NCBI GenBank assembly: GCA_902796505.1
Contig: CADBPA010000092.1
Location: 1-5,533 of the forward strand
Direction: 5' to 3'
DNA: 5,533 bases
From: an uncultured Ruminococcus sp.
Lineage (GTDB): Bacteria > Bacillota > Clostridia > Oscillospirales > CAG-272
The notes below the pieces were generated by a model. The model searched no databases, was not told where the DNA came from, and saw nothing but the letters and a program-made list of their open reading frames with translations. The translations under genes and the position numbers were made by a program. Shown piece after piece: positions 1 through 5,397 of the stretch; the stretch's first letter is position 1, and each line of letters opens with the position of its first letter.

Positions 1-81
1 ACCGTGATGTTCACGGCGCGCTATCTTTATGAAAAGCGCAAAGCGGAAAAGAGCGGGCGCGGAAAGGAGAGCGCGGCATGA
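1..81 (+). CDS. C-terminal end of an unidentified upstream protein (partial)
   Basis: Frame 1 is open from the window edge to a TGA at 79-81, giving 26 residues that end in a basic, polar tail (FTARYLYEKRKAEKSG, then GRGKESAA). The stop overlaps the next start codon as ATGA (78-81), so the two genes are very likely translationally coupled and co-transcribed. The AAGGAG ribosome binding site of the next gene lies inside this coding end. A short hydrophobic/aromatic patch followed by Lys/Arg would fit the cytoplasmic end of a membrane protein, but 26 residues do not allow a family call. By context it probably belongs to the same surface-polymer modification operon. Confidence 0.7.
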   Translation, partial: TVMFTARYLYEKRKAEKSGRGKESAA

Positions 82-1625
82 CCTTCAATTCCTGGGAATT
101 TCTGATCTTCTACCCGGTCGTCGCCCTTCTGTACTTCCTTCTTCCGAAGAAGCTCAAGTGGCCGATGCTCCTCGTGGCGAGCTACTATTTCTATATGTGC
201 TACCAGGCCGAGCTGGTCTTTCTCATCGTGGGAACGACGCTCGTCTCCTGGATCGCCTCCCGGATCATCGAGAAGAGCGAAGACCCGAAGGTGCGCAAAC
301 TCTGGCTGACGGTCACGCTGATCGTCTGCCTCGGCGTGCTCTTCTTCTATAAGTATTTCAACTTCCTCGCCGACAGCGCGGTCGGGCTCATCCGCCTCTT
401 CGGCGGCGAACCGGAACCGATCGTCCTCGACCTGATCCTTCCGGTCGGCATCTCCTTCTATACCTTCCAGACGCTCTCCTACGTCATCGACGTCTATCGC
501 GGAAGCATCAGGACCGAGAAGAATTTCTTCTTCTACGCGCTCTTCGTTTCCTTCTTCCCCCAGCTCGTCGCCGGCCCGATCGAGCGCCCGGAGAACCTGA
601 TCCCCCAGCTGCGCGAGCCGCACCCATGGAACAACGACAACGCGATCAAGGGCGCAAAGCACATGATCGTCGGCTTCTTCAAGAAGGTCGTCGTCGCCGA
701 CCTCATCTCGGTCTACGTCGATTCGGTCTATAACCACGCGGATGAGGCGAGCGGACTCGGCGTCGTGATCGCGACCGCGCTCTTCGCCGTCCAGATCTAC
801 TGCGATTTTTCGGGCTACACCGACATCGCCATCGGCTGCGCGCGCATCATGGGCATCCGCCTGATGCAGAACTTCAACCATCCTTATATGGCGACCTCCA
901 TCAAGGAGTTCTGGAATCGCTGGCATATCTCGCTTTCGACCTGGTTCCGCGATTATCTCTATTTTCCGCTCGGCGGCTCGCGCTGCAAGAAGTGGCGGCA
1001 TCTGATGAACCTGATGATCGTCTTTCTCGTCTCCGGTCTCTGGCACGGCGCGAACTGGACCTACGTCATCTGGGGCGCGATCCACGGTCTCTATCAGGTG
1101 ATCGGCCAGCTGACCATCAAGCCGCGCAACGCCCTGCTCGAAAAGATCGGTCTCAGCACAAAGCACCCAGTCGTGATCTGGGTGCGCCGGGTGATCACCT
1201 TTATTCTCGCCGATTTCGCCTGGCTCTTCTTCCGCGCCAACACCGTCGGGGAAGCGGGCGTGCTCGTCGGAAAGCTCTTTACCGGCTGGAATCTTTCGTT
1301 CTTTGTGACTCCGAAGACGGCGGCAAATTCCTTCCTTGCGGCGCTCAAAACCATAATTTCCGTTCCGTTCCAGATCATCGGGCAGTTTTTGGGGTACGTC
1401 ATGGATTCGGTCGGCATGTCTCCCGTTTCTCTGTGCATGACGGTCCTCTCGATCCTGACGCTGATCATGATCGACCGCCTCCTGACCTACGACGATTCTC
1501 CGGACGGCTCGGCGGTGCTGACGAAAAACGGCGCGTTCGTCCTCTATATCTGGATGATCCTCTTCGCCTGGGCGATCCTGCTCTCGAAGGATATGACGAG
1601 TACCTTCATCTACTTCCAGTTCTGA
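78..1625 (+). CDS. MBOAT family membrane-bound O-acyltransferase (AlgI/DltB-like)
   Basis: A 515-residue polytopic membrane protein of the usual length for AlgI-type MBOAT enzymes. The N-terminus (FNSWEFLIFYPVV near residue 3) is typical of the family. Conserved blocks appear in order: GISFYTFQTLSYVIDVYRG (about 124-142), FPQLVAGPIERP (160-171), DFSGYTDIAIG (243-253), FWNRWHISLSTWFRDY (278-293) and SGLWHGANW (319-327). His323 in the LWHG motif corresponds to the catalytic histidine of the family, and His283 in RWHIS is the second conserved one. Roughly 11-13 hydrophobic segments span the protein. Family members pass an acyl group, usually acetyl, from the cytoplasm across the membrane to exported polysaccharide, peptidoglycan or teichoic acid. 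The substrate here cannot be read from sequence. The start is set by AAGGAG at 64-69, 8 nt upstream, and by the ATGA overlap with the preceding gene. The next gene, an SGNH-like exported protein, is the expected extracytoplasmic partner. No dltA/dltC genes are visible, so a D-alanylation role is unsupported. Confidence 0.95.
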   Translation: MTFNSWEFLIFYPVVALLYFLLPKKLKWPMLLVASYYFYMCYQAELVFLIVGTTLVSWIASRIIEKSEDPKVRKLWLTVTLIVCLGVLFFYKYFNFLADSAVGLIRLFGGEPEPIVLDLILPVGISFYTFQTLSYVIDVYRGSIRTEKNFFFYALFVSFFPQLVAGPIERPENLIPQLREPHPWNNDNAIKGAKHMIVGFFKKVVVADLISVYVDSVYNHADEASGLGVVIATALFAVQIYCDFSGYTDIAIGCARIMGIRLMQNFNHPYMATSIKEFWNRWHISLSTWFRDYLYFPLGGSRCKKWRHLMNLMIVFLVSGLWHGANWTYVIWGAIHGLYQVIGQLTIKPRNALLEKIGLSTKHPVVIWVRRVITFILADFAWLFFRANTVGEAGVLVGKLFTGWNLSFFVTPKTAANSFLAALKTIISVPFQIIGQFLGYVMDSVGMSPVSLCMTVLSILTLIMIDRLLTYDDSPDGSAVLTKNGAFVLYIWMILFAWAILLSKDMTSTFIYFQF

Positions 1626-1676
1626 TATGCCAACAATTCTTTACAAAATCCCGACAGAAAGGGAATATGATCGAAA

Positions 1677-3143
1677 ATGAAATTCAAAAAAGTTCTATGG
1701 ATCGTTCTCGCCGTCCTGGCGATCCTCGCGCCGTTCGTCTCGGTGGGCGCCGTTGCGATCGCTCTGCCGAAGCAGTATACGAACACCTTCGTCGGCGAGC
1801 TGAACGAAAAATATGACCGGCTGAATTCTCTCGGCGCAGGAAAGATCGTCGTGGTCGGCGGCTCGTCGGTCGCCTTCGGCCTCGACAGCGAAACGATGGA
1901 GGAGATCACCGGGCGCAAGGTCGTCAATTTCGGCCTCTACGCCGCCCTCGGCACCAAGCTGATGCTCGATCTCTCGAAGTCCGGCATCCAAAAGGGCGAT
2001 ACCGTCATCCTCGCTCCGGAGATGGACGCGCAGACGCTTTCGCTCTATTTCAGCTCGGAGAATACCCTCAAAGCGCTCGACGACGATTTCTCCATGGTCC
2101 GCAGCGTGGGCGCCGACAACTGGCTCTCGCTCCTCGGCGGTATGTGGAAATTCGCCGGCGATAAGTACGAGTCCTTCCGCGACGGCGCCGCCGATCCGGC
2201 AGGCGTGTATAACGCGAAAAACTTCAACGAGTACGGCGACGTGATCTATCCCCGTCCGCACAGCACGATGCTCGCGGGCTACGACGTCAATACGGTCGTG
2301 GACCTCTCGGAGCAGATCGTCGATCCCGCCTTCCTCGACTATCTCAACGATTATATCAAGTTCTGCAAACGCCGCGGCGCCGAGGTCTATTTCTCCTTCT
2401 GCCCGATCGATGAGCTTGCCCTCAAGGAGGGAACGACCGAGGAGAGTATCCTCGCCTTCGAGAAGTATCTGAAGGATCACCTCGCCTGCGAGCTGATCAG
2501 CGAGGCCTCCCGCTATATCCTTCCGGCAGGCTACTTCTACGACACCAACTTCCACCTCAACGACGCCGGCGTCAAGGTCCGCACCAAACGGCTGATCGAG
2601 GACCTCTTCCTTGCGGAGGGCAACCCGACCGCCGTCGAGATCGAAGAGCCGGAAGAACCCGGCGTGGAATACCGCTCCGACGTCGTTGATGAAAACGAAA
2701 AATATTTCACCTTCGCCCCGGTCTCGGCGGCGATCCCGGCGCGCGTCATCACCGGACTGACCGCCGAGGGCAGACAGCAGACGACCTTGACGATCCCGGT
2801 CGCGGCAGAGGGGTACAAGGTCGCCGCGACGGCGGCAAACGCCTTTGCGGGATCGGCGGTCGAGTCGATCGTCGTCCCTGCCGAGAGCTTTCTGACCGCC
2901 TTCCGTATCGAGAGCGACGGCGCCGTCGGCGCCTTCCGCGGCGCGGGGCATCTCGCGCGGCTCGATCTGTATCTGCCCGAAGAGAAGCTTTACGTCGTCA
3001 ACCCCGGTTTCTTTGCCGTGTCGGACGGCTTCACCGTCCATCTGCCCGAAGGCGTTTCGGTGGACAGCGCGTACAACGAATGGCCGACGGAGATCGCCTA
3101 CGTCTCGGATCTGATCCTTCCGACTGCCGAAAATCATCGATAA
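1677..3143 (+). CDS. Exported SGNH-hydrolase-like protein with C-terminal LRR_5-like segment
   Basis: A 488-residue protein starting with a signal peptide or membrane anchor (MKFKK, then a hydrophobic stretch to about residue 30). Residues 57-69 (IVVVGGSSVAFGL) fit SGNH block I, with Ser63 the likely nucleophile. NFGLYAALG (84-92) fits block II. FYDTNFHLNDAG (287-298) carries the C-terminal Asp289/His293 pair. AlgX/DltD/DUF1574-type relatives work with an MBOAT partner, taking the acyl group outside the membrane and transferring it to a polymer; some instead act as esterases. After an acidic linker (about 315-345), residues 355-400 (VITGLTAEG, then LTIP, GYKV, ANAFAGSAVESIVVP) resemble BspA-like LRR_5 repeats, with weaker repeat-like material to 483. 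The tail may bind glycan or another surface protein. It lies 51 bp after the MBOAT gene. The only upstream purine tract (AAAGGG, 1658-1663) is 13 nt from the ATG, unusually far, so translation may be weak or coupled. The ATG at 1667 is out of frame. SGNH is confident; the exact subfamily and LRR tail are less certain. Confidence 0.85.
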   Translation: MKFKKVLWIVLAVLAILAPFVSVGAVAIALPKQYTNTFVGELNEKYDRLNSLGAGKIVVVGGSSVAFGLDSETMEEITGRKVVNFGLYAALGTKLMLDLSKSGIQKGDTVILAPEMDAQTLSLYFSSENTLKALDDDFSMVRSVGADNWLSLLGGMWKFAGDKYESFRDGAADPAGVYNAKNFNEYGDVIYPRPHSTMLAGYDVNTVVDLSEQIVDPAFLDYLNDYIKFCKRRGAEVYFSFCPIDELALKEGTTEESILAFEKYLKDHLACELISEASRYILPAGYFYDTNFHLNDAGVKVRTKRLIEDLFLAEGNPTAVEIEEPEEPGVEYRSDVVDENEKYFTFAPVSAAIPARVITGLTAEGRQQTTLTIPVAAEGYKVAATAANAFAGSAVESIVVPAESFLTAFRIESDGAVGAFRGAGHLARLDLYLPEEKLYVVNPGFFAVSDGFTVHLPEGVSVDSAYNEWPTEIAYVSDLILPTAENHR

Positions 3144-3164
3144 AACCCCAAAGGAGAAAACCGA

Positions 3165-3788
3165 ATGAAAAAATTCCTTGCCGCGCTTCTGATCCTCGCC
3201 TGCCTGCCGCTGACTCTCGCCGGCTGCAAAAAGGAGGAAGAAGAGCGGATCCCCCCGAAGGCGGAGGGCAGCGTCACGCGCGAGGTAGGCGGAATTTCCT
3301 ACACCGTCCCCGCCTTTCTCGAAGAATATGACGCCTCGCTCGACGAGGACGTCGGCTTTCTCGCCGCGCCGCCGCTCGATTTTCTCTGCTACGATCCCGA
3401 AGGATTGCAGTTCCGTCTCTATCACCTGACAGCAAGCCACCTTGAAAACATCCTCGGCGTCGAGCCGGATATCTCCGCCTCCGACCTCGCGGCGCTCGTC
3501 CAGCAGAGCTTCGGCCTGACCGACGCCTACGCCGATCAGAACGAGGGCGCGGAACGCCTCAAACCGAGCGAGATCGCCCATTACCGTATGGCGTATTTCG
3601 ATTACGGCGACTCGGAGGACGGCGAGAAGTACTTCTACTGCTTTGTCGCCCTGCGCGAAACCGACGGCGACGGCGTCTGGGCGTTCGTCGGCATCTGCGA
3701 GGAAGAGTACCGCACGACCTATACCGCCGCCTTCAAGAATTGGACGCAGAGCGCAAGCCTCCCCACCCGCGATACCGAAGGGCAGTAA
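3165..3788 (+). CDS. Putative lipoprotein, possible PsbP/DcrB-like fold
   Basis: A 207-residue protein with a clear type II signal peptide: MKKF, a hydrophobic core, and the lipobox LAGC with Cys21 as the lipidated residue. The mature protein should be anchored to the outer face of the membrane. A charged linker (KKEEEERIPPK, 22-32) follows. The domain (about 40-200) begins with a strand-like GGISYTVPAFLEEY and ends with VWAFVGICEEEY and FKNWTQSASL. That layout recalls Mog1/PsbP/DcrB-like lipoproteins, but this is a pattern impression, not a secure assignment. No catalytic motif is visible. An AAGGAG site (3151-3156) sits 8 nt before the ATG, and the gap to the preceding stop is 21 bp, so it is co-transcribed with the MBOAT and SGNH genes. 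A role as an accessory or sensor for the O-acylation machinery is inferred from position only. It is the last gene before the operon terminator. Confidence 0.85.
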   Translation: MKKFLAALLILACLPLTLAGCKKEEEERIPPKAEGSVTREVGGISYTVPAFLEEYDASLDEDVGFLAAPPLDFLCYDPEGLQFRLYHLTASHLENILGVEPDISASDLAALVQQSFGLTDAYADQNEGAERLKPSEIAHYRMAYFDYGDSEDGEKYFYCFVALRETDGDGVWAFVGICEEEYRTTYTAAFKNWTQSASLPTRDTEGQ

Positions 3789-3897
3789 GCCCGGGGAACC
3801 TTCGCCCCGGCGGGACTTGTCCCTGCGCTTTCCGCTTCGCACCTCGCCCGGAAAACCGCTCGTCCCGACCGCCTTCCGTTACGATTCCCGATTTCTC
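3789..3897 (+). other. 3' untranslated stretch of the operon with a small hairpin
   Basis: GC-rich sequence between the lipoprotein stop and the operon terminator. CCGGGG (3791-3796) can pair with CCCCGG (3805-3810) across an 8-nt loop, but no T-run follows, so it is not a terminator by itself. It may protect the transcript 3' end or be incidental. No coding signal was found. Confidence 0.4.
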
Positions 3898-3924
3898 CCG
3901 GAGCCTCGCGGCTCCGGCTTTTTT
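3898..3924 (+). terminator. Intrinsic terminator of the MBOAT-SGNH-lipoprotein operon
   Basis: A perfect 8-bp stem, CCGGAGCC (3898-3905) with GGCTCCGG (3910-3917), closes a TCGC loop and is followed by six T residues (3919-3924). It lies 110 bp after the lipoprotein stop and before the fic promoter. It should end the upstream operon and insulate fic from read-through. Confidence 0.9.
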
Positions 3925-3945
3925 ATCGATCCGATCTCTCTTCTT

Positions 3946-3976
3946 TTTGCATATCATTACGATAAAAATATGCAAA
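3946..3976. repeat. 9-bp inverted repeat upstream of the fic promoter
   Basis: TTTGCATAT (3946-3954) is the exact reverse complement of ATATGCAAA (3968-3976), with 13 nt between the arms. The right arm overlaps the first half-site of the GGCAAAT array. As DNA it could be a distal operator, since the arms are 22 bp apart, about two helical turns. It lies upstream of the predicted promoter, so it is not expected in the fic mRNA. Confidence 0.55.
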
Positions 3977-4053
3977 TCATTTGCCGAAGAACTTGACAAT
4001 TTGCCTGTTTTGCGGTATAATATAGGCAAATCAATGAACGTGGGAGGCAAATC
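3971..4053. promoter_or_regulatory. Array of five GGCAAAT-type half-sites, probable fic operator
   Basis: The heptamer GGCAAAT, or its reverse complement ATTTGCC, occurs at 3979-3985 (reverse), 3999-4005 (reverse), 4025-4031 (forward) and 4046-4052 (forward). A one-mismatch copy, TGCAAAT, lies at 3971-3977. The first two form the perfect palindrome GCAAATCATTTGC (3972-3984). Same-orientation copies are 20 bp (3979/3999) and 21 bp (4025/4046) apart, so they face the same side of the helix. The copies flank the -35 box, bracket the -10 box and overlap the fic ribosome binding site, the layout expected for cooperative repression. The regulator is unknown; the winged-helix tail of the Fic protein is one candidate. 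Confidence 0.65.
3993..4021 (+). promoter_or_regulatory. Consensus SigA/sigma70 promoter of fic
   Basis: TTGACA (3993-3998) and TATAAT (4016-4021) are separated by exactly 17 nt, a full match to the housekeeping consensus. Transcription would begin near 4027-4029, giving a leader of only about 28 nt before the fic ATG. The unit starts after the upstream terminator, so fic is transcribed on its own. Confidence 0.93.
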
Positions 4054-4055
4054 GA

Positions 4056-5102
4056 ATGAAGCGATTCGATTATTCTTTTCTTCGCGATCTTCGCGTTCCG
4101 GTCAGTTTTTTGAGTTTTACCAACGCGATCTATACGCTCCGGGAAATGGAGGATGAGAAAAAGAAGAGCTATCCGGGTATTTTTACGGCGCTTCAGAAGC
4201 TCGCCGTCGTGCAATCGGTCAAAAGCAGTAACGCCATCGAGGGGATCGTCACGACGGATCAAAGAATCGAAGAAATCGTCCGTCGATCCTCCGCGCCGAT
4301 GAATCATAACGAGAGGGAGATCGCCGGTTACCGGGACGCTTTGGATCTGATCCACGAACGCTACGAAGAGATGCCGTTTCGTGAGCAGACGGTTTTGAAT
4401 CTTCACAGGATCCTGCTCAGCCGGACGGAACTTCCGGACGCCGGGCGGTATAAAACCGAGGATAATCTGATCCGTGTGACCTATGCGGATGGAACGAGCG
4501 GCGTGCGCTGGGTGCCGGTTCCGGCGAGCGAAACGGACGAAGCCATGAAACAGCTGTTTCTCGCCTATACGGACGCGAGAGACGACGGCGGGATCGATCA
4601 GCTTCTCCTGATCCCCTGCGTCATTCTGGATTTTCTCTGTATCCATCCCTTCCGCGACGGGAACGGGAGGATCAGCAGACTGCTTTCTCTTCTTCTGCTA
4701 TACCGGAACGGCTTCGATATTTCCCGGTATATTTCGTTTGAAGAGCAGATCAACGGGATGAAGGGAAGCTACTACGAAGCACTCCGCCGATCGTCGGAAG
4801 GCTGGCACGAAAATCGCAACGATTATATTCCGTTCATAGAGAATTTTCTGTATACGCTCTATCTGTGTTATAAAGAACTGGATAAACGCTTTCTGACGAT
4901 CGGAATCACGAAAGTTGCCAAAAAAGAGCGCGTGGAAAAAGCGGTTCTGAACGCCTTTCTTCCGATCAGCAAAAAAGAGCTGTGCGACCTTTTGCCGGAT
5001 ATTTCGGTCACAACGATCGAAGACGTGCTTTCCCGGATGCAAAAGCGCGGTATGATCACCAAAATCGGAACGACGCGCAACGCAAAATATATCAAAAAAT
5101 GA
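4056..5102 (+). CDS. fic: Fic family protein (predicted AMP-transferase), class II-type, with C-terminal winged helix
   Basis: A 348-residue soluble protein with the canonical Fic motif HPFRDGNGRISR at 197-208. His197 is the catalytic base, and the GNGR loop with Arg205 binds nucleotide phosphates. A typical flap, GRYKTEDNLI, is at 130-139. SNAIEG (58-63) matches the inhibitory motif [S/T]-x-x-x-E-G. Its N-terminal position defines class II Fic proteins, in which Glu62 reaches into the active site and restrains activity. The domain order is Fic_N-like (about 10-95), Fic core (100-215), helical region (225-280) and probable winged helix (about 288-348, including KKELCDLLPDISVTTIEDVLSRMQKRGMI). 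Proteins of this family mostly transfer AMP to target hydroxyl groups; the target here is unknown. GGAGG (4043-4047) lies 8 nt before the ATG. The gene is monocistronic with no adjacent antitoxin gene, consistent with built-in inhibition. Its base composition and codon use are visibly less GC-rich than the upstream operon, which may indicate acquisition by transfer. Confidence 0.95.
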   Translation: MKRFDYSFLRDLRVPVSFLSFTNAIYTLREMEDEKKKSYPGIFTALQKLAVVQSVKSSNAIEGIVTTDQRIEEIVRRSSAPMNHNEREIAGYRDALDLIHERYEEMPFREQTVLNLHRILLSRTELPDAGRYKTEDNLIRVTYADGTSGVRWVPVPASETDEAMKQLFLAYTDARDDGGIDQLLLIPCVILDFLCIHPFRDGNGRISRLLSLLLLYRNGFDISRYISFEEQINGMKGSYYEALRRSSEGWHENRNDYIPFIENFLYTLYLCYKELDKRFLTIGITKVAKKERVEKAVLNAFLPISKKELCDLLPDISVTTIEDVLSRMQKRGMITKIGTTRNAKYIKK

Positions 5103-5180
5103 TTGGTTGTGCGCCGCCTGACCGCAAAAAGAACCTCTGAATGATCCGTTGTGCGCCGCCTGACCGCAAAAAGAACCTCT
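5098..5180. repeat. 42-bp tandem duplication spanning the fic stop codon
   Basis: The 41 bases at 5098-5138 recur at 5140-5180, offset by 42, with only two differences (TG at 5104-5105 against CC at 5146-5147). The last 33 bases of each copy (5106-5138 and 5148-5180) are identical. The first copy contains the fic TGA. Both copies end in AAAAAGAACCTCT, the left arm of the following terminator, but only the second is adjacent to a right arm. Recent tandem duplication is the simplest explanation. Confidence 0.9.
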
Positions 5181-5199
5181 CCGCGGAGAGGTTCTTTTT
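5168..5199. terminator. Bidirectional intrinsic terminator after fic
   Basis: A 32-bp perfect palindrome: the 16 bases at 5168-5183 are the exact reverse complement of 5184-5199. On the plus strand the GAACCTCTC/GAGAGGTTC stem is followed by TTTTT. The minus strand reads as an identical stem and T-run. It should stop fic transcription and any transcription arriving from the right on the minus strand. The symmetry suggests that a convergent gene exists, or once existed, to the right. Confidence 0.93.
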
Positions 5200-5216
5200 C
5201 AAGATGAAATTTTCGG

Positions 5217-5318
5217 TTATCTGCGATACGCGCCGCGCATCATTTTGGTGAGGGCGACGGCGTCTGGGCGTCCGTTCGGCGCTTTTCCAAATTCCTGCAA
5301 TTTAAGCCTGTTTTGTTT
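5217..5318 (-). pseudogene. Possible 3' remnant of a convergent gene, or very small ORF
   Basis: The minus strand is open for 33 codons between stops at 5319-5321 and 5217-5219. It ends with EFGKAPNGRPDAV and ALTKMMRGAYRR. Most codons in the distal half end in G or C, as in the window's real genes, and the stop lies 18 bp before the bidirectional terminator. There is no ATG or GTG start except the internal ATG-ATG near the end. A TTG at 5300-5298 lacks a convincing ribosome binding site. The upstream DNA turns AT-rich, suggesting the 5' part was lost. I do not recognise the family. Chance openness over so short a stretch is possible. Confidence 0.3.
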
Positions 5319-5354
5319 TTACCCATCGATAACCCCCGGATTTTTGTGCGCTTT

Positions 5355-5376
5355 GCCCGAAACTCCGGGCTTTTTT
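5355..5376 (+). terminator. Second intrinsic terminator, plus strand
   Basis: GCCCG (5355-5359) pairs with CGGGC (5366-5370) over a 6-nt loop and is followed at once by six T residues and more T-rich sequence to 5388. An alternative longer-range pairing is CCCGGA (5335-5340) with TCCGGG (5364-5369). No plus-strand gene lies between this and the fic terminator, so it may be a back-up for fic or the end of a short untranslated RNA. Confidence 0.7.
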
Positions 5377-5397
5377 CTTTTCTTTTTTGGAAGGACA

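Noticed and set aside
27..1166. 379-codon minus-strand open frame opposite the MBOAT gene
   Set aside because: Extremely charged, low-complexity translation without family features; antisense shadow of the MBOAT gene.
78..1625. DltB of a D-alanylation (dlt) operon
   Set aside because: No dltA or dltC genes are visible, and the partner is an SGNH-LRR protein rather than a plain DltD; a general O-acyltransferase call is safer.
1640..1671. Possible internal promoter (TTTACA and TATGAT) between the MBOAT and SGNH genes
   Set aside because: The spacer is 20 nt and the -10 would lie almost on the SGNH start codon, leaving essentially no leader; the operon context explains expression.
992..1816. 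274-codon plus-strand frame overlapping the MBOAT and SGNH genes
   Set aside because: Arg/Asp/Pro-rich out-of-frame translation spanning a real gene boundary; no plausible product.
3811..3823. GGGACttGTCCC mini-hairpin after the lipoprotein gene
   Set aside because: The loop is too small unless the stem drops to 4 bp, and there is no T-run.
1695..3842. 715-codon minus-strand open frame opposite the SGNH and lipoprotein genes
   Set aside because: It is a shadow caused by strong G/C third-position bias. The translation is Arg/Gly/Glu/Asp-rich with no domain, while the plus-strand frames carry signal peptides, motifs and ribosome binding sites.
3957..4646. 229-codon minus-strand frame opposite fic
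   Set aside because: It runs through the consensus fic promoter and the Fic coding region, and its translation has no recognisable features.
4056..5102. Classical toxin-antitoxin pair with fic as toxin
   Set aside because: No small antitoxin ORF lies up- or downstream, and the protein carries its own N-terminal inhibitory S-x-x-x-E-G motif.
5098..5180. CRISPR-like direct repeats
   Set aside because: Only two copies, nearly contiguous at a 42-bp period with about a 9-bp gap between the 33-bp cores, too short for a spacer; a tandem duplication explains them.
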